Part shown: one piece after another, positions 52,518 through 60,978 of the stretch
Layout of the letters: every line of letters begins with the position of its first letter
Position numbering within the stretch: position 1 is the first letter of the stretch
Source of the DNA: JBGTFE01 sp036403235
GTDB lineage: Bacteria > Acidobacteriota > Blastocatellia > Pyrinomonadales > Pyrinomonadaceae
Assembly: GCA_036403235.1 (NCBI GenBank)
Contig: DASWRI010000033.1
Location: 115,568 to 179,567 of the forward strand
Direction: 5' to 3'
Length of the DNA: 64,000 nucleotides
Program-made: the position numbers and the translations under genes
The notes under the pieces: model-generated
What the model was told of the DNA's origin: nothing
What the model saw: only the letters and a program-made list of their open reading frames with translations
The model's database searches: none

Positions 52518-53195
52518 CTATTTCGCGACAGGCGGCGTAGTCGGCGCGGTCGGCGCGTTGGCGGCGGGCGTGGTCGGCTGGCCGTTCGGCGCGGGCTGCT
52601 GGCCGTTTGCCGCGACCGGAGTGGCTACGGTGTTCAGATTATCCGGCGAAGCGTAGTAAGCGGTCAGCAAAAACTGCGCGTGAAGCGTTCGGTCGCCCGA
52701 CTGTTTTTCAAGTTGATTCAATTTGAAATCGGTAATCGAAACGATGCGTTGCAATTTCGCCATCTTGTCAAAAAAGGCGCGCAAATTGGTGAAATTGCTG
52801 TCGACTTCAATCTCGACCGGCTTGGCCATAATAAATTCCTGCTGCGCGTCGTCGCGCGGGCTGAAACGCATCACAATCAAGCGGCTTTCGTTAGCCGTAT
52901 CCTGAAGTCCCTGAAGGACGTTTGTAATTTCGCGCTCTTCCGGCAGAAGAACTTTCAGCTCGTCGTATTCCTGCGCTTTGGCGGCATACAAAGAACGAAA
53001 TTCGTTGATGCGCTGCGTCGCGACTTTCGCCGCTTCGTTTTGCGATTTGAGCTGCGCGACCTGGTCGTTCAGTTGCTGCGTTTCGGCGCGCGTTCCGCTC
53101 GTTACGAAATACCAGACGCCCAGATAAAGCACGGCGGCGACGCCGACTAAAATTAAAAGTTGTATGTGCCAGGCTAAGCCTTTAAATTTTTCCAT
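52518..53195 (-). CDS. pilO: Type IV pilus inner-membrane protein PilO
   Basis: 225 residues. One transmembrane helix (about 10-32), a long coiled coil (ETQQLNDQVAQLKSQNEAAK), then the ferredoxin-like domain typical of PilO (ITNVLQGLQDTANESRLIVM, KPVEIEVDSNFTNLRAFFDK). The C-terminus is an Ala/Pro/Thr/Gln-rich tail (GQQPAPNGQPTTPAANAPTA). PilO dimerises with PilN to bridge the cytoplasmic PilM ring and the secretin. Follows pilN with a 57-base gap. Confidence 0.93.
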   Translation of the reverse strand: MEKFKGLAWHIQLLILVGVAAVLYLGVWYFVTSGTRAETQQLNDQVAQLKSQNEAAKVATQRINEFRSLYAAKAQEYDELKVLLPEEREITNVLQGLQDTANESRLIVMRFSPRDDAQQEFIMAKPVEIEVDSNFTNLRAFFDKMAKLQRIVSITDFKLNQLEKQSGDRTLHAQFLLTAYYASPDNLNTVATPVAANGQQPAPNGQPTTPAANAPTAPTTPPVAK

Positions 53196-53252
53196 TTCGG
53201 TTTCCTTAATTTTTCTTAGTTTTTATAAAATCAACTAACTAAGTGCGGGGAG

Positions 53253-53990
53253 CTATTGATTTTTGGCAATCTGCGGGTTTTCCGGCTTGTTCGGAACAGC
53301 GGCCGACGGCTGCGTGTTCTGCGCGGTCGTCGCCGCCGAAGAACCGTTGCCCGAATTAGCTTTCGAAGGCGTGTAGGCGCAGCGAATCGAAAACCCGACC
53401 AGGACGAGTTTTGAAGCGTCGCTCGACTGCGGGTTTGTCGTCGCGGCGGCCTGCTGATTCTGTTCTTCTTTTCTCTGCGTTTCGATACTCAGATTCGAGA
53501 AAAGACCGCCCGAAAATTCGAGGCTGCGGCCAAACTGCGTGACCGCCTGTTCGTCGGGCGAGTTGCCCTTGATGGTCAGCTGGTCGCCGGTCTGCTCGAC
53601 CGATTCGAGATAAAGTCCCGGAACCATCGCAATGCGTTCGCGCAGAGCTTCGAGCACGGCGCTCGGGCCGGCCTGCGAAGCGCGAAGCTTTTTAATCGCT
53701 TCGATGCGCGTATCGATATTTTTGATTTTCGTCTCAAGCTCTTTCTGCTCTTTCAAAACGGCTTCGAGCTCGGTGGCAATCTGTTTTTGTTCGACCAAAT
53801 CGGCTTCGGCTTGATTTTTCTGTCTTTGCGAGCTGATGATGTCAAAGCCGACAACCACTAAGAAAAGAAATCCAACCGCCAGAGACATTATCAAAAGACG
53901 CGACATCGGGCTGCTGATTTTGCGGTCAACGGCAACGACGGCTCCGCCCTGTCTTTCGGTAACTGAATTTAAAAGATTTATCTTAATCAT
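53253..53990 (-). CDS. pilN: Type IV pilus inner-membrane protein PilN
   Basis: 245 residues. The start MIKINLLNSVTERQ is the PilN sequence that inserts into PilM (INLLP-type motif). A transmembrane helix (about 31-53) and a coiled coil follow (EQKQIATELEAVLKEQKELE), then a ferredoxin-like domain with GLYLESVEQTGDQLTIKGNS and a Gln/Asn/Ala-rich tail. It starts 2 bases after pilM and is clearly cotranscribed. Confidence 0.93.
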   Translation of the reverse strand: MIKINLLNSVTERQGGAVVAVDRKISSPMSRLLIMSLAVGFLFLVVVGFDIISSQRQKNQAEADLVEQKQIATELEAVLKEQKELETKIKNIDTRIEAIKKLRASQAGPSAVLEALRERIAMVPGLYLESVEQTGDQLTIKGNSPDEQAVTQFGRSLEFSGGLFSNLSIETQRKEEQNQQAAATTNPQSSDASKLVLVGFSIRCAYTPSKANSGNGSSAATTAQNTQPSAAVPNKPENPQIAKNQ

Positions 53991-53992
53991 TT

Positions 53993-55048
53993 TTATTGAA
54001 CTCCTCTGACTGCCAAGCCGACGGCAACCGCCATCTCGGGCATAATTTCACTTAAGTAGTCGGGGTCAAACTTTCTCGTATCGACCTTGATGCTGCGAAA
54101 CGGGTCTAAAACTTCGACCGGAAGCTCAAGCCGCGCGGAAAGTTCTTCCGCCAGTCCGGCGAGCTTTGAGCCGCCGCCGGAAATTAAAATCTTTTGCACC
54201 TGCATCTCGCCGTCGTCGGCGGTGGCGCGGTAAAAATCGAATGTTTTCTGAATTTCCATCGCGACCATCTCGGTCACGTTATTCATTAAGGGCTCGATTG
54301 ATTTTTCCTCGATGCCTTCGGCCGCTTCGGCGACGCCGCGTTTGACGGCTTCGGCCTGCTGAAAGCTGAGTCCGAGATTTCTCTGCAAAACGTCGGTAAA
54401 CTGGCTTCCGCCGACCGTAATGTCGCGCGTGAAAAGCGAGCGATTTCCCTGCACGATATTGACGTTCATCGTCGAAGCGCCGATATTCAGAAGCGTCACG
54501 ACCTGCGACGCGTCCGGCTGGTAATTGACTTCGTAGCAATTCTGCAGCGCAAACGTGTCAACGTCGATAATAACGGGCTGTTTGCCGGAAAGCTGAATCG
54601 CCTGTTTGAGATTGTCGATTCTTTCGCGCTTGCAGGCGGCGATTAAAACGGCCGTCGCGTCCGGCGTTTCCTCCGTCACCTGATAATCGAGGCTGACGTC
54701 CGACAAATCATAAGGAATATGTTCTTCGGCGTGCCAGTCAATCGATTCTTCGAGTTCCTCGCGGCTCATCGGCGGCAGAACGATATTTTTGATGATGACG
54801 GAATGCCCGCTGACGCCCGTGACGACCTGAGTGGCGGTTATGTGATGGTTCGTGCACACGTTTTGAATCACTTCGGAAACCGTGTTCAGCTCCATAATCT
54901 GTCCGTCGACAATCGTGTTATCGGGCAGGTTTTCAAATCCCAGACCGACCAGATTCAGATTGTTCATTTTGCCCTCGAGCTCAACCATTTTTATCGAACT
55001 CGAACCGATATCTAAACCGGCAACGCTTTTCTTTTTACCGAATCGCAT
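53993..55048 (-). CDS. pilM: Type IV pilus cytoplasmic ATPase-fold protein PilM
   Basis: 351 residues. Actin/FtsA-like fold: nucleotide-binding VAGLDIGSSSIKMVEL (phosphate 1), LLNIGASTMNVNIVQGNRSL (phosphate 2) and ILISGGGSKLAGLAEELSARLELPVEVLDPF (adenosine). PilM binds the PilN N-terminus on the cytoplasmic face and couples the pilus motors to the inner-membrane platform. First gene of the pilMNOPQ-roadblock operon. A promoter with an operator-like inverted repeat lies about 320 bases upstream, giving a long leader. Confidence 0.95.
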   Translation of the reverse strand: MRFGKKKSVAGLDIGSSSIKMVELEGKMNNLNLVGLGFENLPDNTIVDGQIMELNTVSEVIQNVCTNHHITATQVVTGVSGHSVIIKNIVLPPMSREELEESIDWHAEEHIPYDLSDVSLDYQVTEETPDATAVLIAACKRERIDNLKQAIQLSGKQPVIIDVDTFALQNCYEVNYQPDASQVVTLLNIGASTMNVNIVQGNRSLFTRDITVGGSQFTDVLQRNLGLSFQQAEAVKRGVAEAAEGIEEKSIEPLMNNVTEMVAMEIQKTFDFYRATADDGEMQVQKILISGGGSKLAGLAEELSARLELPVEVLDPFRSIKVDTRKFDPDYLSEIMPEMAVAVGLAVRGVQ

Positions 55049-55362
55049 TATCTCTTTAACTCCTTTTTGCGCTTGTTCAGCGCCAAACTATTTTTTTGAT
55101 AAAAGTCCTGCTTTTTTCAGTTCCCAAACGATTCAGGTCTCCGGCTTTAGCGGAAAAATTTGCCACCTTTTCCGGATTGACAGCAAAGACGGGCTTTATA
55201 ATTGATAGGTCAACTGATTGTAGAGCCTCGGATACCTGTTTCGTTTTATGTTCATTGTGACCGCAGCGCGTCTTTCTTTTGTCCGGAAAATCGGCTGCTT
55301 TTTTGAATTTTTCGCTTTAAGGTGGCGATGGGAAATGACAACTATTATGTCATCACTTAATA

Positions 55363-55409
55363 AAATTACATTAATAGAAAAAACTTGTCAACAATTATTT
55401 GACAAGTTT
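55363..55409 (-). promoter_or_regulatory. Promoter and overlapping palindrome upstream of pilM
   Basis: On the minus strand, TTGACA (55391-55386), a 17-base spacer and TAATTT (55368-55363) form a sigma-70-like promoter. The -35 box sits inside a perfect 11-bp inverted repeat (AAACTTGTCAA at 55381-55391, TTGACAAGTTT at 55399-55409), the classic place for a repressor operator. A second small palindrome ATGACA/TGTCAT lies at 55335-55353. The remainder of the long 55049-55582 spacer holds only the A-rich repeat below. Confidence 0.6.
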
Positions 55410-55477
55410 TAACATTTTTTGACGGAAAATTTTCCAAATTGACTTATCTATTCGGTCAATTTGAGAAACAAAAGCCT

Positions 55478-55590
55478 AAAATGAAGACAAAAGACAAAAG
55501 TAAAAAGGCAAAAAGTCGTCATCTGGAATTGGATATTCGGCATAACGACTTCTTTATTTTTACTTTTTTGCCCTTTTATTTTTTACTTTT
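55478..55590. repeat. Heptamer (AAAAGNN) repeats with inverted partner
   Basis: AAAAGAC AAAAGTA AAAAGGC AAAAAGT (about 55487-55515) faces T-rich complements (ACTTCTTTATTTTTACTTTT and onwards, 55549-55590) in an imperfect hairpin ending at the stop of the GNAT gene; a probable terminator for that minus-strand gene. Confidence 0.55.
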
Positions 55591-56077
55591 TATTCAGCAA
55601 TTCCCAGTAGCCGACATCAATCCAGCGACCGAATTTGAAGCCGACTTCGCGAAAATGCGCGACTTTTTCAAAGCCGAACTTTTCGTGCAGACGGATGCTC
55701 GCGTCATTCGGCAGAGAAACTCCGGCGATAATGGCGTGAAAATCTTTGTTTAAAATTTCGGGAAACAGCTTTTGATAAAGCCTTGTGCCGATGCCCTTCG
55801 CCTGCGCGTCGTGTTTGATATAAACCGAGACTTCGATTGAATGCCGATAAGCGCGGCGCGGGCGAAATTGCCGGCCGTAAGCATAACCGGCGATTCGGCC
55901 GTCGTCCTCGCAGACGAAAAACGGGTAATTTTTTTGAAAAGTTTCGCTGATGCGATTTTCCATCTCGGCAGCTTCGATTGTTTCCAGCTCAAAAGTCGCG
56001 TGCGAAGTCTTTATATAATGGTTATAAATTTCGGCAATCTGCGCCGCGTCATTTAATGTGGCTGTCCGTATATTCAT
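55583..56077 (-). CDS. GNAT-family N-acetyltransferase (phosphinothricin-acetyltransferase-like)
   Basis: 164 residues from ATG 56077 (MNIRTATLNDAAQIAEIYN); upstream codons would overlap the acyl-CoA dehydrogenase, whose stop ends at 56082. The four GNAT motifs are visible: C/D in YAYGRQFRPRRAYRHSIEVSVYIK, A with AKGIGTRLYQKLFPEI (acetyl-CoA loop, Q/R-x-x-G-x-G/A) and IIAGVSLPNDASIRLHEKFGF in B. The closing FKFGRWIDVGYWELLN is typical of the Bar/Pat-like subfamily, which acetylates phosphinothricin or methionine sulfone-type amines. The true substrate is unknown. Probably cotranscribed with the dehydrogenase. Confidence 0.88.
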   Translation of the reverse strand: MNIRTATLNDAAQIAEIYNHYIKTSHATFELETIEAAEMENRISETFQKNYPFFVCEDDGRIAGYAYGRQFRPRRAYRHSIEVSVYIKHDAQAKGIGTRLYQKLFPEILNKDFHAIIAGVSLPNDASIRLHEKFGFEKVAHFREVGFKFGRWIDVGYWELLNKK

Positions 56078-56081
56078 TTTC

Positions 56082-57272
56082 TCAGCTTTTTTTAAGCTCC
56101 ATTTTTGCAATCGATTCGAGATGAACTTCGTCGGGGCCGTCGGCAAGTCTTAGAGTGCGAGCGATAATCCAGAAATGGGCGAGCGGAAAATCCTGCGAAA
56201 CGCCGCCGCCGCCGTGCGCCTGGATGGCGCGGTCGACGATTTCGAGCGCGGCGCGCGGCACGACGGCTTTTATCATCGCAATTTCCCGGCGCGCTTCCCG
56301 GTTTCCGACCTCGTCCATCAGCCACGCCGTTTTCAAAACAAGCAGCCGCGCCTGTTCAATCGCCAGACGCGCCTCGCTAATCCAGCCGCGAATGACGCCT
56401 TGCTCGGCAATCGTCTTTCCGAAAGCGATGCGTGATTTCGCGCGCTCGCACATCAACTCCAGAGCGCGTTCGGCCAGCCCGATAAGGCGCATACAATGAT
56501 GAACGCGTCCGGGGCCGAGGCGTCCCTGCGCGATTTCGAAACCGCGGCCTTCGCCTAAAATCAAATTCGAAGCCGGAACGCGAACATTATCAAACGAAAT
56601 TTCCGCGTGTCCGTTCGGCGCGTCGTCGTAGCCGAAAACATCGAGCAGGCGTTCGACGCGCACGCCTTCCGTCTCCATCGGCACGAGAATCATCGACTGC
56701 TGGAGATGTTTCGGCGCTGATTCGTCTGTCTTGCCCATAAAAATCGCCAACTTGCAGCGCGCATCGCCCGCGCCGGTCGACCACCATTTTCTGCCGTTTA
56801 GAACGTAGTCGGCACCGTCTTTTTTTATCGAAGCGCGAATATTTGTCGCGTCCGATGAGGCGACGTCCGGCTCGGTCATCGCAAAACAGGAACGAATTTC
56901 TCCGTCCAAAAGCGGTTTCAGCCAGATTTCTTTTTGCTCCGCACTTCCGTATCTTTCCAAAACTTCCATATTTCCGGTGTCGGGCGCGGAACAGTTAAAA
57001 ACTTCCGCCGACCAGTAGCACCGGCCCATTTCCTCGGCGAGCGGCGCGTATTCGAGATTCGAAAGGCCGGAAACTTCGGGCAAAAATAAATTCCATAGAT
57101 TTTCGGCTTTCGCCTTCTGTTTCAAATCTTCGATAAGCTGCAACGGCTGCCAGCGGTCGCCCGTATTTATTTCTTCGGCGTAAAGTTTTTCGCTCGGATA
57201 AACGAGCTCGTCCATAAATGCGCGCAGGCGTTTTTGCAGTTCGCGCGTTTTCGTTGAATAATCGAAATTCAT
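56082..57272 (-). CDS. Acyl-CoA dehydrogenase (ACAD10/11-like)
   Basis: 396 residues from ATG 57272, the first start that matches the family N-terminus (MNFDYSTKTRELQKRLRAFM); the frame upstream has no homologous content. Signatures are CFAMTEPDVASSDATNIRAS (flavin loop), KWWSTGAGDARCKLAIFMGK, GLAERALELMCERAKSRIAFG and AHGGGGVSQDFPLAHFW. FAD-dependent first step of acyl-CoA oxidation. The divergently encoded kinase-like gene at 57774 (with a DUF2809 gene between) resembles the kinase half of human ACAD10/11, which suggests the pair acts on hydroxy-acyl-CoA; see findings. Confidence 0.9.
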   Translation of the reverse strand: MNFDYSTKTRELQKRLRAFMDELVYPSEKLYAEEINTGDRWQPLQLIEDLKQKAKAENLWNLFLPEVSGLSNLEYAPLAEEMGRCYWSAEVFNCSAPDTGNMEVLERYGSAEQKEIWLKPLLDGEIRSCFAMTEPDVASSDATNIRASIKKDGADYVLNGRKWWSTGAGDARCKLAIFMGKTDESAPKHLQQSMILVPMETEGVRVERLLDVFGYDDAPNGHAEISFDNVRVPASNLILGEGRGFEIAQGRLGPGRVHHCMRLIGLAERALELMCERAKSRIAFGKTIAEQGVIRGWISEARLAIEQARLLVLKTAWLMDEVGNREARREIAMIKAVVPRAALEIVDRAIQAHGGGGVSQDFPLAHFWIIARTLRLADGPDEVHLESIAKMELKKS

Positions 57273-57405
57273 AATTTTTGAAAACAGATTAACACAAATT
57301 TTATGATAATTGCGGCTGCGGGAAAATATTCGACGGAAACCGGAGCGGAAAGACAAATGAACTTTGAAGCGATGAACGAGGCCGCCGCAATTTCGAGTTG
57401 ATTCG

Positions 57406-57777
57406 ATGACATTTTGTTTTAATAAAAAATATCTTTTTCTGACCGCAGCCATTTTTGTTGTCGAAGTTTGCATCGCACTTTTTATAAAAGACACGATTGT
57501 TCGCCCGTTTGTCGGCGACGCTTTGGTGGTAATTTTAATTTACTGCTTTTTCAAGATTTTTTTAGACGTTTCCTACTGGAAAATTGCGCCCGGAGTGCTG
57601 TTTTTCGCCTGTTGTATCGAAGTTTTGCAGTATTTCGATTACGTCGCGCTGCTGCATCTGGAAAACAACCGCGCGATTTCCGTTATTTTGGGCAGAACTT
57701 TTGAATTGATGGATTTTGCCGCATATTTCGCGGGCTTTTTGTTTATTATATTGATTGAAAAATTAAATGATTTATGA
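57406..57777 (+). CDS. DUF2809-like small membrane protein
   Basis: 123 residues with four hydrophobic helices and the DUF2809-type phrases EVCIALFIKDTIVRPFVGDALVV, FACCIEVLQYFDYVALL and GRTFELMDFAAYFAGF. Function of the family is unknown. Overlaps the phosphotransferase start by 4 bases (ATGA type), so they are translationally coupled. The start ATG lies in the divergent spacer with the acyl-CoA dehydrogenase. Confidence 0.8.
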   Translation: MTFCFNKKYLFLTAAIFVVEVCIALFIKDTIVRPFVGDALVVILIYCFFKIFLDVSYWKIAPGVLFFACCIEVLQYFDYVALLHLENNRAISVILGRTFELMDFAAYFAGFLFIILIEKLNDL

Positions 57778-58832
57778 GCGACGATACAAAACCAATCAGG
57801 CCGGGCGAAGAATTAAACGAGAGGAATCTGCAAGCTTTTTTGCGTGAAAGTCTCGGCCTGAAAACCGGCGAAATCGCAATCGAACAATTTCCCGCCGGAA
57901 GCTCGAATCTGACTTACTCGGTAAACATCGGCGCGACCAGTTATGTTTTGCGCCGCCCGCCGTTCGGCAATCAGGTCAAATCGGCGCACGATATGCGGCG
58001 CGAATTTAATGTTCTCGAAAAACTTTCCGAAGTTTACAAACCCGCGCCGAAGCCTCTGCTTTACTGCGCGGACGAGAGCGTTATCGGCTCGGAATTTTAT
58101 CTGATGGAGCGCCGGCGCGGGCTGATTATTCGCGGAAAATCGCCCGAAAGTCTGGAAAACTCGCCGGAGCTCCAGCGAAAGGTCAGCGTCTCGTTCATTG
58201 AAAATCTCGTAAAACTTCACGCGCTCGACTATAAAAAAACAAATTTGGAAAGTCTCGGAAAGCCCGAAGGCTATGCGCGCAGACAAGTCGAAGGCTGGAC
58301 GAAAAGATATTTCAACGCGAAAACCGACGAGCACGCCGCGCTCGAAAAGGCCGTCGAATGGCTCAACGCGGAGATTCCCGAATCGAGCGGCGCTTCGCTC
58401 GTTCACAATGATTACAAATTCGACAACGTGATGCTCAACCCGGCAAATCTGACCGAAATCGTCGCCGTTCTCGACTGGGAAATGACGACCGTCGGCGAGC
58501 CTCTGATGGACTTGGGAACGACTCTCGGCTACTGGATGTCGCGCGAAGCGGGCGGCGAGATGCTTTCGATGCCTTTTAATCCGAGGATTTTGATGGAAAA
58601 CATCTCGCGCCGCGAGCTTGTCGAAATTTACGCCGAAAAATCCGGCAGAGACATGTCCGGAATACTTTTCTATTACGTTTTCGGCACATTCAAAATCGCG
58701 GCAATCGCGCAGCAGATTTATTTTCGCTTCGTCAAAGGATTCACCAAAGACAAGCGCTTTGCGACGTTTAATCAATTCGTCGGCGCGCTCGGCAAAATCG
58801 CCGCCGGAGCGATAGAAACGAACAAAATTTAA
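57774..58832 (+). CDS. Phosphotransferase-family kinase (ACAD10/11 kinase-domain-like)
   Basis: 352 residues of the aminoglycoside-phosphotransferase (APH)/choline-kinase fold. QFPAGSSNLTYSVNIG and VLRRPPFGNQVKSAHDMRRE match the N-lobe, including the typical RRPP. Catalytic VHNDYKFDNVMLN (Asp acts as base) and metal-binding VLDWEMTTVGEPLMDLGTTLG match the C-lobe. This subfamily occurs as the kinase domain of ACAD10/ACAD11, where it phosphorylates 4-hydroxyacyl-CoA so the phosphate can be eliminated. The neighbouring divergent acyl-CoA dehydrogenase would be the second enzyme. Not an antibiotic-resistance gene by context. Confidence 0.85.
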   Translation: MSDDTKPIRPGEELNERNLQAFLRESLGLKTGEIAIEQFPAGSSNLTYSVNIGATSYVLRRPPFGNQVKSAHDMRREFNVLEKLSEVYKPAPKPLLYCADESVIGSEFYLMERRRGLIIRGKSPESLENSPELQRKVSVSFIENLVKLHALDYKKTNLESLGKPEGYARRQVEGWTKRYFNAKTDEHAALEKAVEWLNAEIPESSGASLVHNDYKFDNVMLNPANLTEIVAVLDWEMTTVGEPLMDLGTTLGYWMSREAGGEMLSMPFNPRILMENISRRELVEIYAEKSGRDMSGILFYYVFGTFKIAAIAQQIYFRFVKGFTKDKRFATFNQFVGALGKIAAGAIETNKI

Positions 58833-58835
58833 TTT

Positions 58836-59348
58836 CTAAACTTTAACGAACACCATATCGGCTTCCATCTTGCCGCGCGGCATTTCGTCGGTGCGATGAA
58901 TGGTCAGAGTTTTTCCGTCGGCGCTCAATTCCCAGTTTTCGATTGTTACGCCCTTAAAAGCTCCGTCCGGCATCGTTATTTCACGCGTAATCGTAATTTT
59001 CAGATTGCCGTTCCCGGCCGTTTCCGCCTTCAGCGTTGTTGGGACGGATTTCATCCCGCCGGGCGTTCTGATGCCGGTTTCGGTTTTTGTTTCGCTCCCG
59101 TCGAGATTATAAACAAAACTCAGATTGTCCGGCGCGCCCTGTCCGGCATCGACTTCGACCGCCACGTTGAGCGTTTTTTCATTCTGCGTAATCGAAAGTT
59201 TGTGGCTTTTGACATTAGCGTAAAAAGGCGGCAGATTTTTGCTCTGTTTGAAATCGAGCGTCCACGTTCCCGAGTAATTTGCCGGTTTGGCAAAAGCAAA
59301 AGTAAACGACATCAGTATTAATCCCGCGATAAAAATAAGACTTTTCAT
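58836..59348 (-). CDS. Exported small beta-barrel-like protein
   Basis: 170 residues. Signal peptide about 1-20 (FIAGLILMSFTFAFA). The mature part opens with NYSGTWTLDFKQSKN, a start seen on many acidobacterial secreted lipocalin-like proteins, and is made of short beta strands. No cysteines or catalytic motif. Ends MEADMVFVKV. Convergent with the kinase gene (3-base gap). Function unknown; perhaps a ligand-binding or stress protein. Confidence 0.75.
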   Translation of the reverse strand: MKSLIFIAGLILMSFTFAFAKPANYSGTWTLDFKQSKNLPPFYANVKSHKLSITQNEKTLNVAVEVDAGQGAPDNLSFVYNLDGSETKTETGIRTPGGMKSVPTTLKAETAGNGNLKITITREITMPDGAFKGVTIENWELSADGKTLTIHRTDEMPRGKMEADMVFVKV

Positions 59349-59575
59349 TTTGAATTTTTCTCCTAAAAAATTTTGTTGAGCGATTTGCTCTATCTGGCAG
59401 ACGAAGGATTCGAATAAATTGTTTCAAGCCGGGCGCAGATTTTACAAACTCTTTACAAATTTAACAAAACAAAGGTTCGAAGCGCGATTCGGCTCAATTT
59501 TCTCTCGTCGCAAAAATCAATTTACGGTCGCCTGTGTGGTGAAATTTAAGGTTAAGTTGTAAAATCGAAGTTTTT

Positions 59576-60763
59576 ATGAGCAACGGAAAACTCGGCATAG
59601 CAGTTATCGGATTGGGCGGCGCGGTCGGAACGACGATGGTCGCCGGAGTTGAGCTTCTCAAAAAAGGATTTATCGGCACGGAAGGCCTGCCGCTCGCGGA
59701 ATTGGACGCCAATTTAACAAAAGATTTGGCCGTCTACGAAAATATCGTTTTCGGCGGCTGGGATTTATTCAGCGAGCATCTCGCTAAAGCGGCCGAAGAA
59801 CACGACGTTTTGACGCACAAACAATTCGTCGCCGTCGAAAAGGATTTGCGAAAAATAAAGCCCTGGCGCGCGGTCGAAAACAAAGAGTTTCTGGCCAATA
59901 TCGAGGGCGAAAACAAGATTTCCCGAACCAGCACGCACCGCGAAACAATCGAAAAAATCCGCAAGGATTTGCAGGAATTTAAAGCGTCGTGCGGCTCGGT
60001 CGTCGTCATCAATCTCGCTTCGACCGAGAAACTGGCGGACGAAGGCAACGAGATTTTTAATTCAATCGAGAGTTTTGAAAAAGCTCTGGACGAAAACGCG
60101 AAGGAAATCTCGCCGTCGATGCTTTACGCTTACTCGGCGATTGCGGAAAAAGTTCCTTACGGAAATTTCACGCCGTCGGTTTCGGCCGACGTTCCGGCGC
60201 TCATCGAATACGCCGAAAAAATGAAAGTTCCCGTCGCCGGAAAAGACGGAAAAACCGGCCAGACGATGATAAAGACCGTTCTCGCGCCCGCGTTCAAAAC
60301 GCGCGCTCTGCACGTCGACGGCTGGTATTCGACAAATATTCTCGGAAACCGCGACGGCCTTGCGCTCTCGAACGAAGACTCGCTCGCTTCAAAGGTAAAA
60401 ACAAAAAGCTCGGTTCTCGAAGACATTCTCGGCTACGAAGTCGAAGACCATCTCGTCGACATTCGCTATTACCGCCCGCGCGGCGACAATAAAGAAGCGT
60501 GGGACAACATCGACGTCCGCGGCTTTTTAGGACAGCCGATGCAGATAAAAATAAATTTTTTGTGCAGGGATTCAATCCTCGCCGCGCCGCTCGCCATCGA
60601 AATCGCGCGCTGTCTGGATTTGGCAAAAAGGCGCGGCGCGGGAGGCATACAGGAACAGCTTTCGGTTTTCTTCAAGCTCCCGATGGCCAAAAACAAAAAG
60701 CCCGAACACGCGCTTTATCGTCAGGAAGAGATGCTTTTGAACTGGCTGAAAAACTCGGAATAA
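59576..60763 (+). CDS. myo-Inositol-1-phosphate synthase
   Basis: 395 residues. The NAD-binding start VIGLGGAVGTTMVAGVELLKKG, the middle motif VPVAGKDGKTGQTMIKTVLAPAF and the adjacent WYSTNILGNRDGLALSNEDSLASK identify inositol-3-phosphate synthase. It converts glucose 6-phosphate to inositol 3-phosphate using NAD. Inositol in acidobacteria may serve phosphatidylinositol or osmolyte synthesis; no inositol monophosphatase gene is adjacent. The next gene, glucose-6-phosphate isomerase, competes for the same substrate. Confidence 0.93.
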   Translation: MSNGKLGIAVIGLGGAVGTTMVAGVELLKKGFIGTEGLPLAELDANLTKDLAVYENIVFGGWDLFSEHLAKAAEEHDVLTHKQFVAVEKDLRKIKPWRAVENKEFLANIEGENKISRTSTHRETIEKIRKDLQEFKASCGSVVVINLASTEKLADEGNEIFNSIESFEKALDENAKEISPSMLYAYSAIAEKVPYGNFTPSVSADVPALIEYAEKMKVPVAGKDGKTGQTMIKTVLAPAFKTRALHVDGWYSTNILGNRDGLALSNEDSLASKVKTKSSVLEDILGYEVEDHLVDIRYYRPRGDNKEAWDNIDVRGFLGQPMQIKINFLCRDSILAAPLAIEIARCLDLAKRRGAGGIQEQLSVFFKLPMAKNKKPEHALYRQEEMLLNWLKNSE

Positions 60764-60978
60764 ACTCTGGATTTTTTATAAATAGCATATCCGTTTGCGC
60801 TCAGACCGACGGCCGTCAAAACGCCGAAGCCGAAGCCCGCGATTTGCATTCCGAAGCGGTGCTCAATTCATTGACAGACATACATTTTTCCTTTTCAAAA
60901 TTTCCGTCCATTAACGCGCCGACGAGCGCCGAAATGAGGTGACGGAAAAAGTTTTGTGATAATCTGAAAAGAAAAAGT

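Noticed and set aside
55439..55753. 104-codon plus-strand frame opposite the GNAT gene
   Set aside because: Half of it is the heptamer repeat and half the antisense of the GNAT coding sequence; no ribosome site or family match.
57273..57494. 74-codon N-terminal extension of the acyl-CoA dehydrogenase frame
   Set aside because: It lacks family content, is rich in Arg and overlaps the divergent DUF2809 gene; the start at 57272 fits the family.
60721..60849. 42-codon minus-strand frame MQIAGFGFGVLTAVGLSA with one membrane-like helix
   Set aside because: It overlaps the 3' end of the inositol-phosphate synthase and has no ribosome site. The sequence is suggestive of a small membrane peptide but the evidence is too thin.
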